A stretch of 64,000 bases of DNA from Microbacteriaceae bacterium (GTDB lineage: Bacteria > Actinomycetota > Actinomycetes > Actinomycetales > Microbacteriaceae). The translations under genes and the position numbers were made by a program. Position 1 is the first letter of the stretch. Each line of letters starts with the position of its first letter. The notes beneath the pieces are model-generated. The model was given only the letters and a program-made list of their open reading frames with translations, had not been told where the DNA came from and did no database searches. Positions 9,417-18,465 of the stretch are shown here, one piece after another. The stretch is from contig JAODMT010000024.1 of the NCBI GenBank assembly GCA_025464975.1, positions 310,001-374,000 of the forward strand, in the 5' to 3' direction.

Positions 9417-10268
9417 ATGAACCGATCGACGTGGACCGCGGACCCTTCCGAACTGCTTCTGGCCGGCGATGGCTTTGCCCTCGCGACCGTCGACCCCTCC
9501 TCGACGCCAGGCCTGCAGGCAAGCCGGAAGTCCGGCGGGCGCATGCTCGAAACGGGCAAGCCGGAGCTCGGGGAGCTGCAGGAGCGTCTGTGGGCCGAGA
9601 GCCGCTTCGGGGGAACGCGATCGGTGCTGCTCGTGCTTCAGGCGATGGACACCGCCGGCAAGGGCGGCATCGTGAAGCACGTCATCGGGGGGATGGACCC
9701 GCAGGGGGTGTACACCTTCGGGTTCAAGAAGCCAACGAGCGCGGAGCTGAAGCACGACTTCCTCTGGCGGGTTCGCAAGCAGCTGCCGCAGCCGGGCATG
9801 CTCGCCGTATTCGATCGCTCCCACTACGAAGACGTGCTCATCGCCCGGGTGCACCGTCTCGCAACCCCTGAGGTGATCGAGCAGCGTTATTCGCTCATCA
9901 ACGACTTCGAGAAGGAGGTCTCGGCGGCGGGCACCACCATCATCAAGGTGATGCTGCACATCAGCCCGGACGAACAGAAGGCTCGCCTCCAGAAGCGGCT
10001 GGACGACCCGCGAAAGCACTGGAAATACAACCCAGGCGACCTGGAGGAACGCGCGTTCTGGCCGCAATATCAGCAGGCCTACCAGCGGGCGATCGAGCAG
10101 ACGACCACTCCGGATGCGCCGTGGTTCGTCGTTCCGGCCGACCACAAGTGGTACGCGCGGGTCGCTGTGCAGCAGCTCGTTCTCGACGCGCTGCGACGTC
10201 GCAACCTGACCTGGCCACCGGCCGACTATGACGTCGAGGCGGAGAAGGCGCGGCTGGCGGCGTCCTGA
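9417..10268 (+). CDS. Polyphosphate kinase 2 (PPK2) family protein
   Basis: 283 residues with the PPK2 core: Walker A-like LQAMDTAGKGGIVKHV, HPTS-type substrate region as TFGFKKPTSAELKHDFLWR, Walker B FDRSHYEDVLIARVH, and the lid with KHWKYNPGDLEER. PPK2 enzymes transfer phosphate between polyphosphate and nucleotides; whether this one acts on ADP, GDP or AMP cannot be decided by eye. It converges on menF with a 22 bp gap and has no obvious pathway link to it. Confidence 0.92.
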   Translation: MNRSTWTADPSELLLAGDGFALATVDPSSTPGLQASRKSGGRMLETGKPELGELQERLWAESRFGGTRSVLLVLQAMDTAGKGGIVKHVIGGMDPQGVYTFGFKKPTSAELKHDFLWRVRKQLPQPGMLAVFDRSHYEDVLIARVHRLATPEVIEQRYSLINDFEKEVSAAGTTIIKVMLHISPDEQKARLQKRLDDPRKHWKYNPGDLEERAFWPQYQQAYQRAIEQTTTPDAPWFVVPADHKWYARVAVQQLVLDALRRRNLTWPPADYDVEAEKARLAAS

Positions 10269-10290
10269 CCGCGCTACACCTGGCCCAGCG

Positions 10291-11565
10291 TCAGTTGAGC
10301 GCCTCGGCTATCGGCCGGAACTTCATCCGGGTCTCGAGCAGCTCTCGCTCGGGAACCGAATCCGCCACGATACCGGCCCCGGCGTAGGCGGTGAGGCGGC
10401 CGTCCGGCTCGAACTGAGCGCTGCGCAAGGCGACCGCCCACTCGCCGTCTCCGTCCGCTCCGACCCACCCAACCGGCCCGGCGTAGCGGCCGCGGTCGAA
10501 CGGCTCGAGCTCGTCGATCAGACGAAGGGCGTCGGCGGTCGGGGTCCCCGCGACTGCGGCCGTCGGATGCAGGGACTGGATGAGGTCGAGGGAGGTCGAC
10601 CCGTCGGTGAGGTCGCCCTCGACATCGCTTGCCAGGTGCCACAGGTTCGGAAGCTTGAGGGTGAACGGTATCTCGCTCGCCATGACGTCGGCGCTGTGCA
10701 CCCGAAGCGAAGCGATCACGTTCTGCACCGCGTATTGGTGCTCGTCCTGATCCTTCGCCGAGGTCGCCAGAGCGGTGGCGGCCTCCTGGTCAGAGTCCGC
10801 GTCCAGTCCGCGCGCGGCGCTACCGGCCAGCACCCGGGCGGTCACCGATCCCGCGTTCACGCTGACCAGCGTTTCAGGGCTGGAGCCGATGAACCCGTCG
10901 ACGCTGAACGTCCAGCAGTCCGGGTAGCCGAGCGCGAGCACGTCGATCATCCGGCGCACGTCCGCCCCCTCGGGCAGCTGGCCGACCAGGTCGCGGGCGA
11001 GCACCACCTTGCTGAGCTCGTGGTTGCGAATCCGGTCGACCGCGGATCCGACCGCCGTGCGGTAACCATCCGATGCGAGCGCGCCGGGGTGAAGAGCCAC
11101 GTGATATTGCTCGCCAAATGGGATGAGTGGCGGCGGGATGAGCGGAGGCACGCTGACCGTCGGGAGAACCCCGATAGAGACGCGGGTCACCCAGCTCTGG
11201 CCCTTGTCGCGGCCGATGATGAGAGACGGCACGATGAGAACGCTCGACCTCGCGGAGTTGTCGGAAAAGGCGAAGCTGCCGAAGGCGACCAGTCCGGTCC
11301 CGGTCTGCTTGAGAGGATCGGTCACGGTAGCGTCGGCGACTATTCGCTGCCACGCCACCGCGGCATCCGCCATTCGGTTCGGCCCGCTGAATTCGAGCCG
11401 AACGGCTTCACCGATGCCGACCAGTCCGAATCCGCGTCGCATCCAGAGCAGGGGATTCGACGGCTCAAGCATCGGCACGAGCGGGCCGAGGTCGGGGGTC
11501 GCCGTAGTCTCGACAGTGAGTGGGGATACCGGCGATCGACCGCGCATTGGATCTGATTCGGTCAC
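10291..11565 (-). CDS. menF: Isochorismate synthase MenF
   Basis: Chorismate-utilising enzyme of about 424 residues making isochorismate for MenD. Signature segments: HELSKVVLARDLVGQL, LAGSAARGLDAD, LHPTAAVAGTPTADAL, and the C-terminal AYAGAGIVADSVPERELLET with the metal-binding glutamates. I chose the GTG at 11565 (MTESDPMRG); ATG at 11547 is a six-codon-shorter alternative. The frame stays open upstream through menG antisense, which is not part of the protein. Divergent from menG, so the 69 bp between them must hold both promoters. Confidence 0.92.
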   Translation of the reverse strand: MTESDPMRGRSPVSPLTVETTATPDLGPLVPMLEPSNPLLWMRRGFGLVGIGEAVRLEFSGPNRMADAAVAWQRIVADATVTDPLKQTGTGLVAFGSFAFSDNSARSSVLIVPSLIIGRDKGQSWVTRVSIGVLPTVSVPPLIPPPLIPFGEQYHVALHPGALASDGYRTAVGSAVDRIRNHELSKVVLARDLVGQLPEGADVRRMIDVLALGYPDCWTFSVDGFIGSSPETLVSVNAGSVTARVLAGSAARGLDADSDQEAATALATSAKDQDEHQYAVQNVIASLRVHSADVMASEIPFTLKLPNLWHLASDVEGDLTDGSTSLDLIQSLHPTAAVAGTPTADALRLIDELEPFDRGRYAGPVGWVGADGDGEWAVALRSAQFEPDGRLTAYAGAGIVADSVPERELLETRMKFRPIAEALN

Positions 11566-11634
11566 TCGATCAACACTATCCCGGCTTCCCCCGGGCCCCG
11601 CTGACCCACGGCGCGGCTGAACTACACTTGGGGG

Positions 11635-12474
11635 GTGGCGAAGGCAGATCTGAGTAAGCAACCCGAAGAGGTCGCAGAGATGTTCGACGGGGTCGCGAAG
11701 CACTACGACCGCACGAACGGCGTGCTGTCGATGGGCAACTCGTTCATCTGGCGCCTCGCCACGACCCGCGCCGTCGCCCCGCTTTCCGGCGAACGCATCC
11801 TCGACATCGCCGCCGGTACGGGAACAAGCTCCGCCGCGCTGGCCAAGAGCGGCGCCGAGGTGGTTGCCGCCGACTTTTCCCCCGGCATGATCGAGGTCGG
11901 GCGGCAGAAGCATCCGACCATCACCTTCGTTCAGGCGGATGCGATGGCGCTTCCCTTCGCCGATGGCGAGTTCGACGCCGTCACCATCTCCTTCGGGCTT
12001 CGCAATGTCGAGGACCCGAAGAAAGCTCTCGCCGAAATGTATCGCGTGCTCAAACCCGGCGGGAGACTCGTGATCTGCGAGTTCTCCAAGCCGGCGCGGG
12101 CGATCTTCCGCGCCGGATACGGTGCCTATATGCGGTACCTCATGCCGTCGATAGTCGGCGCGGCAAGCTCCAATCCGGAGGCGTACACGTACCTCGCCGA
12201 TTCCATCCGGGATTGGCCGGACCAGGTGACTCTCAGCCAGTGGATCCGTGGCGCCGGATTCACCCGGGTCGCGTACCGCAACCTCACCACAGGCGTTGTT
12301 GCGCTCCACCGCGGCCACAAGCCGGCACGGGTCTCCGGCCGCCGCGCACCCCGAACCAAGAGACCGGCCACGGCCTCCGCGGCGCCGACCATCACCGCGC
12401 CGAAGGCGCCGGAGCCGGTCGATCCGACGCTCGCGGAACCCAGTCCGGACGGCACGGCGGCTCCGAAGCCTTAG
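11635..12474 (+). CDS. menG: Demethylmenaquinone methyltransferase MenG (UbiE family)
   Basis: 279-residue SAM-dependent methyltransferase, last step of menaquinone synthesis. Motifs: KHYDRTNGVLSMG at the N-terminus, SAM-binding LDIAAGTGTSSAAL, FSPGMIEVGRQK, FGLRNVEDPKKALAEM, RVLKPGGRLVICEFSKP and the closing YRNLTTGVVALHRGHKP. About 45 residues beyond that normal C-terminus form a Pro/Ala/Lys-rich tail (RAPRTKRPATASAAP and on), unusual for UbiE. Start GTG at 11635. The polyprenyl synthase follows after 37 bp. Confidence 0.94.
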   Translation: MAKADLSKQPEEVAEMFDGVAKHYDRTNGVLSMGNSFIWRLATTRAVAPLSGERILDIAAGTGTSSAALAKSGAEVVAADFSPGMIEVGRQKHPTITFVQADAMALPFADGEFDAVTISFGLRNVEDPKKALAEMYRVLKPGGRLVICEFSKPARAIFRAGYGAYMRYLMPSIVGAASSNPEAYTYLADSIRDWPDQVTLSQWIRGAGFTRVAYRNLTTGVVALHRGHKPARVSGRRAPRTKRPATASAAPTITAPKAPEPVDPTLAEPSPDGTAAPKP

Positions 12475-12511
12475 GGCCTCGAGACGATTACCGACGAATA
12501 GGTAAACACAA

Positions 12512-13588
12512 GTGACTCCCAGCGTGCCTCTCACTCGCCATGCCAATTCGCTGAACTCTGCGCTTGGACTCGGTGAAAAGTTCTTCTCCTCCGCGAGCGA
12601 GCGCCGATTTGCGACGGCCATCGAAGACGGACTCGATGCGGTGGAGGCCGGACTCCTTCGCGAGATGTCGTTTGCCGACAACCTCGCCGACGTCACCAGT
12701 CGTTACCTGCTGGAGGCTGGGGGAAAGCGAGTGCGCCCCACTCTCACCCTTCTCACCGCGCAGCTCGGAACGGGCACCAATGCAGAGGTGGTCGCGGCGG
12801 CCGAGGCGCTGGAGATCACCCACCTCGCATCCCTGTACCACGACGACGTGATGGATGAGGCAAACCTGCGTCGCGGCGTTCCCAGCGCCCAGAGCGTCTG
12901 GGGCAACTCGGTCGCCATCCTGACCGGCGACCTGCTGTTCGCCAGGGCCTCCAAACTCATGTCCGGCCTCGGCGAACGCGCCATCATTCTTCAGGCCGAC
13001 ACATTCGAGCGGCTGTGCCTTGGGCAGCTCCACGAGACCACCGGACCGCGCGACGGCGAAGACCCGATTGCCCACTACATCCAGGTGCTCGCCGACAAGA
13101 CCGGGTCGCTCATCGCCGCGGCCGCCGAAATGGGAGTCATCTTCGGAAACGCGCCCGAGGAATACCGCGCACCGGTCATGACCTTCGGCGAGAAGATCGG
13201 CGTGGCATTCCAGCTCATCGACGACGTCATCGACCTCGCCCCCGATGAGGTGGAGACGGGGAAGACGCCGGGGACGGATCTGCGGTCCGGAGTCTCGACA
13301 CTTCCTCTCCTGTACCTGCGCGACCTCGCGACAACCGATCCCGCCGCGGCCGATCTGCTCGCCCGGATCGAACACGACGTCGACGCTCTGCCCCAGTCCA
13401 GCCCCGGAGAGGCTGACCTTGCCGCGGGTATCGCCGAGCTGCGGGAGCATGCCGTCACCCAAAAGACGCTCGAGGAGGCACGGCGGTGGGCGCGCGAGGC
13501 CGTCGAGGCCATCGACCCGCTGCCGGACGGTCCGGTGAAGAAGGCGTTGACGCGCTTCGCGGAGAGTGTCGTCGAACGCTCCAACTGA
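12512..13588 (+). CDS. Long-chain polyprenyl diphosphate synthase
   Basis: 358-residue trans-isoprenyl diphosphate synthase, all-alpha fold. The substrate region GGKRVRPTL, first Asp-rich motif SLYHDDVMDEANLRRG and second motif QLIDDVIDLAPD followed by GKTPGTDLRSG are intact. The residues upstream of the first Asp-rich motif (LEITHLASLYHDD) lack large aromatic blockers at the positions that shorten product chains, consistent with a long menaquinone tail, though chain length is an inference. GTG start. Position after menG supports a menaquinone role. Confidence 0.92.
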   Translation: MTPSVPLTRHANSLNSALGLGEKFFSSASERRFATAIEDGLDAVEAGLLREMSFADNLADVTSRYLLEAGGKRVRPTLTLLTAQLGTGTNAEVVAAAEALEITHLASLYHDDVMDEANLRRGVPSAQSVWGNSVAILTGDLLFARASKLMSGLGERAIILQADTFERLCLGQLHETTGPRDGEDPIAHYIQVLADKTGSLIAAAAEMGVIFGNAPEEYRAPVMTFGEKIGVAFQLIDDVIDLAPDEVETGKTPGTDLRSGVSTLPLLYLRDLATTDPAAADLLARIEHDVDALPQSSPGEADLAAGIAELREHAVTQKTLEEARRWAREAVEAIDPLPDGPVKKALTRFAESVVERSN

Positions 13589-13691
13589 TCCGCCCTCGGC
13601 CGACCGGAGAATCCGGTAGGCGATCGCGGCAAGGCCGCACACTTCCGAGCCGACCGGGCTCCTACGAATCCGCATCAACGAAAGGCCACGA

Positions 13692-15044
13692 ATGACGAAA
13701 TTGAGACTCGCCATAGTCGGCGCCGGGCCAGCTGGAATCTACGCGGCCGACATCCTGTTGAAGGCGGAAAAAAGCTTCGACGTCTCGATCGACCTCTTCG
13801 AGCAGCTTCCGGCCCCCTACGGTCTCGTCCGCTACGGCGTCGCTCCGGACCACCCCCGCATCAAAGGCATTATCGGGGCGCTGCGTGAGGTGCTCGATAC
13901 CGGACGAATCCGCCTGTTCGGCAACGTGCTCTACGGGCGCGACGTCACGCTCGACGACCTCAAGGCGCACTACAACGCCGTCATCTTCTCAACCGGCGCG
14001 GTTCGGGATGCCGACCTCGACATCCCGGGAATCGACCTGCCCGGCAGCTTCGGCGCCGCGGATTTCGTCAGCTGGTACGACGGACACCCGGACGTTCCGC
14101 GCGATTGGCCTCTTGAGGCGACCGAGGTCGCGGTGATCGGCAACGGAAACGTCGCCCTCGATGTCGCCCGGATGCTGGCCAAACACGTCGAGGACCTGCT
14201 GCCAACCGAGATCCCCGCGAACGTGCACGAGGGGCTCGCCGCATCCCCGGTCACGGACGTCCATGTCTTCGGCCGTCGTGGGCCAATGCAGGTGAAGTTC
14301 ACCCCGCTGGAGCTTCGAGAGCTCGGCGAGTTGCGCGACGTCGACATGATCGTGCACGACGAGGACTTCGACTACGACGAGGCATCGAAGGCCGCCATCA
14401 CGAGCAACAAACAGGTGTTGGTCATCGACAAGGTCTTCTCTCAGTGGCGCGCCCGCGAGACCGGAGCGGCCTCCCGCCGGCTTCACCTGCACTTCCACGC
14501 GAAGCCGGTCGAGGTTGTGGGCGAGTCACGGGTCGAGGCGTTCCGCTTCGAACGCACCGAGCCGGACGGCATGGGGGGAGTTCGAGGCACCGGAGAGATC
14601 CGGGAGATTCCGGTGCAGGCCGTCTACCGGGCGGTCGGGTACTTCGGTTCCCCGCTCGACGGAATCCCGTTCGATGAGAAGCGTGGCGTCATCCCGAACC
14701 GGGAGGGCCAGGTTCTCGACGACCGTGACCAGCAGCTGTACGGCGTCTACGCCACCGGGTGGATCAAGCGTGGCCCGGTGGGCCTCATCGGTCACACGAA
14801 GAGCGACGCGATGGAGACCATCAGGCACGTGCTCAACGACCAGGCGAACTGGTGGAGCCCCGCTCATCCCGACGAGCAGTCGGTCGTCGATCTTCTGGAC
14901 GAACGCGGCGTCGAATACACCAATCTAAACGGCTGGCACTCCCTCGACGAGTTCGAGAAGTCGCTCGGGGCGGTCGCCGGTCGGGCACGGATCAAGGTTG
15001 TGCCGCGCCACGAGATGGTCAGGGTCTCGCGAACGGCGGTGTGA
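13692..15044 (+). CDS. Ferredoxin-NADP+ reductase, FprA/adrenodoxin reductase type
   Basis: 450 residues. The N-terminal FAD Rossmann motif is VGAGPAGIYAADILLK, followed by PAPYGLVRYGVAPDHPRIKG, diagnostic of FprA-like reductases. The NADP-binding motif is VIGNGNVALDVARML, and the C-terminal ATGWIKRGPVGLIGHTKSDA closes the FAD site. It moves electrons between NADPH and ferredoxin-type carriers in the cytoplasm. Preceded by a good AAAGG ribosome site (13680s) and followed after 6 bp by the P-loop kinase. Confidence 0.92.
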   Translation: MTKLRLAIVGAGPAGIYAADILLKAEKSFDVSIDLFEQLPAPYGLVRYGVAPDHPRIKGIIGALREVLDTGRIRLFGNVLYGRDVTLDDLKAHYNAVIFSTGAVRDADLDIPGIDLPGSFGAADFVSWYDGHPDVPRDWPLEATEVAVIGNGNVALDVARMLAKHVEDLLPTEIPANVHEGLAASPVTDVHVFGRRGPMQVKFTPLELRELGELRDVDMIVHDEDFDYDEASKAAITSNKQVLVIDKVFSQWRARETGAASRRLHLHFHAKPVEVVGESRVEAFRFERTEPDGMGGVRGTGEIREIPVQAVYRAVGYFGSPLDGIPFDEKRGVIPNREGQVLDDRDQQLYGVYATGWIKRGPVGLIGHTKSDAMETIRHVLNDQANWWSPAHPDEQSVVDLLDERGVEYTNLNGWHSLDEFEKSLGAVAGRARIKVVPRHEMVRVSRTAV

Positions 15045-15050
15045 CCGGCC

Positions 15051-15701
15051 ATGGACGCCGGCCAGGAGGCGTTGGAGCTCGGATCCGACCTGTCGCGCCT
15101 ACTCGACCGGCTTGGCCGGCTCCAGGTGCCGGGGGAGCGGCTCATCGTCGGGATCGTCGGCGCGCCGGGCGCGGGCAAATCCACCCTCGCGGTTGACCTC
15201 GGCGCGGCGCTCGGCGTTGACCGGGCGGTCGTCGTACCGATGGACGGCTTCCACATCGCTACGTCTGCGCTGCGCACGCCCGGCCAGGTTCTGCGCCGGG
15301 GAGCCATCGACACCTTCGATGCCGTCGGCTTCCTGAGCCTGCTCCGCCGTGTGCGGTCCCGTGAAGAAGGGGTCGTGTACGCCCCGGACTTCGACCGAGC
15401 GATCGAGGAACCGATCGCCGCGTCGATCCGGGTGCCGCGCGAGGTGCCGATCGTCATCACCGAAGGAAACTACCTGCTGTCGACCGAACCGGTGTGGCGG
15501 GACATCCGCCCGCTCCTCGACGAGGCGTGGTACCTGGAGGGGGACGATGGCCAACGGCGCGAGCGTTTGCTCGCCCGGCATCGCCGCTTCGGCAAGTCTC
15601 AAATGGACGCTCTGGCGATAGTTCGGGGCTCCGACGAACGGAACGCCGTGCAGATCGTCACCTCTCGCTCACGAGCGGACCTGGTGATCCGCCTGCCCTG
15701 A
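15051..15701 (+). CDS. Nucleoside/nucleotide kinase family protein (uridine kinase-like P-loop)
   Basis: 216 residues. Walker A is VGAPGAGKST near residue 41; next come VPMDGFHIA (base/substrate contact as in uridine and pantothenate kinases), YAPDFDRAIEEPIA, and VITEGNYLL (Walker B-like). The family is usually annotated only as nucleoside/nucleotide kinase; the acceptor could be a nucleoside, sugar or vitamin precursor. Start ATG at 15051 just after the reductase stop suggests one transcript. Its last 33 bp overlap the 3' end of the opposite-strand RDD gene. Confidence 0.8.
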   Translation: MDAGQEALELGSDLSRLLDRLGRLQVPGERLIVGIVGAPGAGKSTLAVDLGAALGVDRAVVVPMDGFHIATSALRTPGQVLRRGAIDTFDAVGFLSLLRRVRSREEGVVYAPDFDRAIEEPIAASIRVPREVPIVITEGNYLLSTEPVWRDIRPLLDEAWYLEGDDGQRRERLLARHRRFGKSQMDALAIVRGSDERNAVQIVTSRSRADLVIRLP

Positions 15702-16247
15702 TTCGCCTATTCGGCGGCGCTCGGGCTTCTCACGCCGGTCCCGCACCTCGGTTCTGGCTATCCGGTCGTACGGGGTGCGACCTGACCCCACGAACAGGAA
15801 CACGACGTACACGATCGGCATAACGTACGCCACGGCGGTGAGCGCCCATACCGAGGGCGGAAGCTGCCCGACAGCGCTCGAAAACACGATGGCATAGACG
15901 GCGGCGTGGCCGATGAGCCACGGGACGGCGACCTTGAGCGTTGTGCGAAGCAGCGCACGGCGGAACGGGACGCGCAGGCCCGTGGTCCGGTCGACGACCG
16001 AGATCCGGAGCGTGCGCTTGCCGACGGAGCCGCGACGCGACCCGGAATCGAGCCAGGACAAAGCGAGCGTCACGGGGATGACCATCACGGCCGCGCCAAT
16101 CAGATTGGCGACAATTGGGTCGGCTGTCCGGACCCCGGTGGCGAGGAAGAGTGGCACACCGATCGCCGCGGTGATCGCCACCCAAACCGTGATGGTGGCG
16201 AGGTCGACCAACCAGGCGAGGAGCCGGCGCACGGGCTTTCGATGCAT
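15669..16247 (-). CDS. RDD-family membrane protein
   Basis: 192 residues with three to four membrane helices and RDD-type signature positions: RRLLAWLVDLATITVWVA at the start, GSVGKRTLRISVVDRTTG in the middle and YDRIARTEVRDR near the end. The charged C-terminal tail overlaps the preceding kinase gene antisense by 33 bp, so the true biological stop of either gene is worth noting. RDD proteins are poorly characterised; some affect ion transport or envelope stress. Downstream of cardiolipin synthase on the same strand. Confidence 0.82.
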   Translation of the reverse strand: MHRKPVRRLLAWLVDLATITVWVAITAAIGVPLFLATGVRTADPIVANLIGAAVMVIPVTLALSWLDSGSRRGSVGKRTLRISVVDRTTGLRVPFRRALLRTTLKVAVPWLIGHAAVYAIVFSSAVGQLPPSVWALTAVAYVMPIVYVVFLFVGSGRTPYDRIARTEVRDRREKPERRRIGESGQADHQVRS

Positions 16248-16278
16248 CTGCCGATGCTAGCGGCCGCGACGGTCGCGC

Positions 16279-17745
16279 CTATTGCACCGCCGCAGTGAGC
16301 CGCGCCGTGTTGTCCAGCACGCGGGATCGGAGCGGACGATCGAGCCACTCCTCGAGCAGCAATTCGCGGCTCTCCTCCCGATAGTGCCCCTCCAGAACGC
16401 GAAGCTCCTGAACAATCGACCGACCGCGGACCATGACCGAAATCTCGAAGTTCAGGCTGAACGAGCGCATGTCCATGTTGCTCGATCCGATCACCGCGAC
16501 CTCGTCATCGATGGTGAAGTGCTTCGCGTGCAGCACCGTCGGCGCGTGATACAGCCAGATTCGAACACCCGCGCGCAGCAGCGCCTCGTAGTAACTTCGC
16601 TGGGCGTGATACACGACCGGCTGGTCGGCCACGGCGGAGACGAACAGTTGCACGTCGAGCCCTCGATACGCAGCGTTCGTAATGGCGTAGAGCATCGAGT
16701 CATCCGGAACGAAGTACGGACTCGTGATGATCACGCGCTCCTGGGCGCTGTACACGAGGGCGTTGAACATCCTCAGGTTGTTCTCGAGCTCGAATCCCGG
16801 CCCGCTTGGCACAACCTGCGCGTCGAGAACCTGCTCGGTTCTCTCGTCCGACACCCGATCGGTCTCCCGAAGCAGCAGCTCGCCGGTCTCGCTGTACCAG
16901 TCGGTCACGAACAGGGCGTTCACCCCGGCGACGATCGGGCCCTCGAAACGCACCATGAGGTCCTTCCAGCGCAGACCGCGCTTGAGGTTGCCCCGCTTGT
17001 TGTAGCTTCGGTCGATCATGTTCTGCGATCCGGTGAAAGCGACGACACCGTCGATCACGAGCAGCTTTCGGTGATTGCGGAGGTCTGGTCGCTGGAAGCG
17101 TCCGCGCAGCGGCTGAACCGGCAGCATGATGCGCCAGTCCACCCCGATTTTCTTAAGCTTTCGAATCGTGCGGTGATATCCGGGGGAGCGAAGGGAGGCG
17201 ACGTGGTCGAGCAGCACCCGAACCGTGACGCCGCGCTTAACCGCATTCTCGAGCGCGTCGAAGAATGGGGTCGTTGAGGTGTCGAAGGAGACGATGTAAA
17301 ACTCGGCGTGCACGAAGTTTCTCGCCCGGTCGACCGCCTCGGTCATCGCCTCCAGTGACGCGTTGTACTCGGAGAAGAGCTTCGCGCGGTTGCCACCGAC
17401 GAGCGGCATCGACCCGAGCGTGCGATTGAGTTCCACGATTGGCTCGAGCCACACGGGGAAGCTGGCGTCCCGGATGACCCGATCCATTCCGTCCGTTGTC
17501 TCGAGAATGTACCGGTTGATCTCGAGCTGCTTCTCCCGGCGGCGCCGCGGCAGCTTCGTGCTACCGATCAGGAAGAACAGGATGATGCCGACATAGGGCA
17601 GAAGGAAAATCAGGATGAGCCAGGCCGCCGCCGTCTGCGGCTTGCGGTTGCGCGGAACCACGGCGATCGCGAAGACGCGGATGACGATGTCCAGAACGAG
17701 CGCGACGATCGTGAAATAGGGATTCGAGGTGATAGCGGCGATCAT
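16279..17745 (-). CDS. cls: Cardiolipin synthase, phospholipase D type
   Basis: About 488 residues that condense phosphatidylglycerol-type lipids into cardiolipin in the membrane. Two N-terminal helices (PLDc_N module, LIFLLPYVGIILFFLIGS) precede two HKD motifs: HRKLLVIDGVVAFTGSQN and HAKHFTIDDEVAVIGSSN. I prefer ATG at 17745 (MIAAITSNPYF). An in-frame GTG at 17772 would add nine residues but abuts the palindromic repeat at 17771-17848 and has no ribosome site. The next gene downstream on this strand is the RDD protein. Confidence 0.92.
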   Translation of the reverse strand: MIAAITSNPYFTIVALVLDIVIRVFAIAVVPRNRKPQTAAAWLILIFLLPYVGIILFFLIGSTKLPRRRREKQLEINRYILETTDGMDRVIRDASFPVWLEPIVELNRTLGSMPLVGGNRAKLFSEYNASLEAMTEAVDRARNFVHAEFYIVSFDTSTTPFFDALENAVKRGVTVRVLLDHVASLRSPGYHRTIRKLKKIGVDWRIMLPVQPLRGRFQRPDLRNHRKLLVIDGVVAFTGSQNMIDRSYNKRGNLKRGLRWKDLMVRFEGPIVAGVNALFVTDWYSETGELLLRETDRVSDERTEQVLDAQVVPSGPGFELENNLRMFNALVYSAQERVIITSPYFVPDDSMLYAITNAAYRGLDVQLFVSAVADQPVVYHAQRSYYEALLRAGVRIWLYHAPTVLHAKHFTIDDEVAVIGSSNMDMRSFSLNFEISVMVRGRSIVQELRVLEGHYREESRELLLEEWLDRPLRSRVLDNTARLTAAVQ

Positions 17746-17770
17746 CGCGGCCCAACCACGTCGTGTGCCC

Positions 17771-17848
17771 ACAACGCAGGAGATTCACCATTAGATGGCG
17801 TTCTTCCGCGCGAAATGGGCAACGAGGTGGTGAATGTCCTGCGTTTTG
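17771..17848. repeat. Palindromic dispersed element, copy 1
   Basis: Inverted arms of about 20 bp: left AACGCAGGAGATTCACCA (17773-17790), right GGTGGTGAATGTCCTGCG (17827-17844) plus TTTT, separated by about 36 bp. The same arms occur at 29274-29354 and 50485-50566. This copy sits immediately upstream of the cardiolipin synthase start, between two minus-strand genes. It is the most diverged of the three (left arm starts ACAACGC, not GAAAACGC). No gene or transposase is associated. Confidence 0.85.
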
Positions 17849-17935
17849 GGACGGCGAGCGGAGCCCGCCGCGGCGCACTGGAGTCGCTTGGCGCACGAGT
17901 CTCCTGCCGCGCGCGCGGTCGCACCCGGCGGCCGC

Positions 17936-18424
17936 TCAGCGGAAGTTCACGAACTGTAGATCGATGTCGAGGTCGGCACCCTTGAGCAGTGCCATTGTTG
18001 ACTGCAGGTCGTCGCGGCTCTTGGACGTGACCCGCAGCTCATCGCCCTGAATCTGTGACTTGACGCTCTTCGGTCCCTCGTCGCGGATGAGCTTCGATAC
18101 CTTCTTCGCGTCTTCGGAGGAGATGCCGTTCTTGAGCGACACTTCGATGCGGTATTCCTTGCCGGAGGCGTAGGGTTCGCCGGAATCGAGGCTGCGCAAC
18201 GAGATGCCCCGCTTGATGAACTTCGCTTCGAGGACCTCGAGCACCGCCTTCACGCGATCCTCCGAGGAGGCCTTTAGCAGTAGCTTCTCTCCGCTCCAGT
18301 CGACCTCGGCCCCGACGTTCTTGAAGTCGTAGCGCTGGGCGATCTCCTTCTGTGCCTGGTGAAGGGCGTTATCGGCCTCCATCTTGTCGACCTTGCTCAC
18401 AATGTCAAAAGTTGGGTCTGCCAT
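17936..18424 (-). CDS. YajQ-family (UPF0234) nucleotide-binding protein
   Basis: 162 residues covering the complete two-domain YajQ fold: FDIVSKVDKMEADNALHQA at the start, AQRYDFKNVGAEVDW, GKEYRIEVSLKNGISSEDAKK, and the ending DLDIDLQFVNFR. Members bind nucleotides or RNA and some Gram-negative members bind cyclic di-GMP; the role in Actinobacteria is not established. It is divergent from the transglycosylase with a 41 bp gap. Confidence 0.93.
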   Translation of the reverse strand: MADPTFDIVSKVDKMEADNALHQAQKEIAQRYDFKNVGAEVDWSGEKLLLKASSEDRVKAVLEVLEAKFIKRGISLRSLDSGEPYASGKEYRIEVSLKNGISSEDAKKVSKLIRDEGPKSVKSQIQGDELRVTSKSRDDLQSTMALLKGADLDIDLQFVNFR

Positions 18425-18465
18425 GCCAGCAGTTTAACGGTCGACTCACGAGATGATGGAAGGCA

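Noticed and set aside
7556-9559. 667-codon open frame antisense to menD
   Set aside because: High-GC shadow frame; menD on the other strand has all catalytic motifs and the antisense translation has no recognisable domain.
15669-15701. 33 bp antisense overlap of the kinase and RDD gene ends as a sign of an error
   Set aside because: Both frames keep plausible C-termini and neither shows a frameshift; short convergent overlaps are common in compact genomes.
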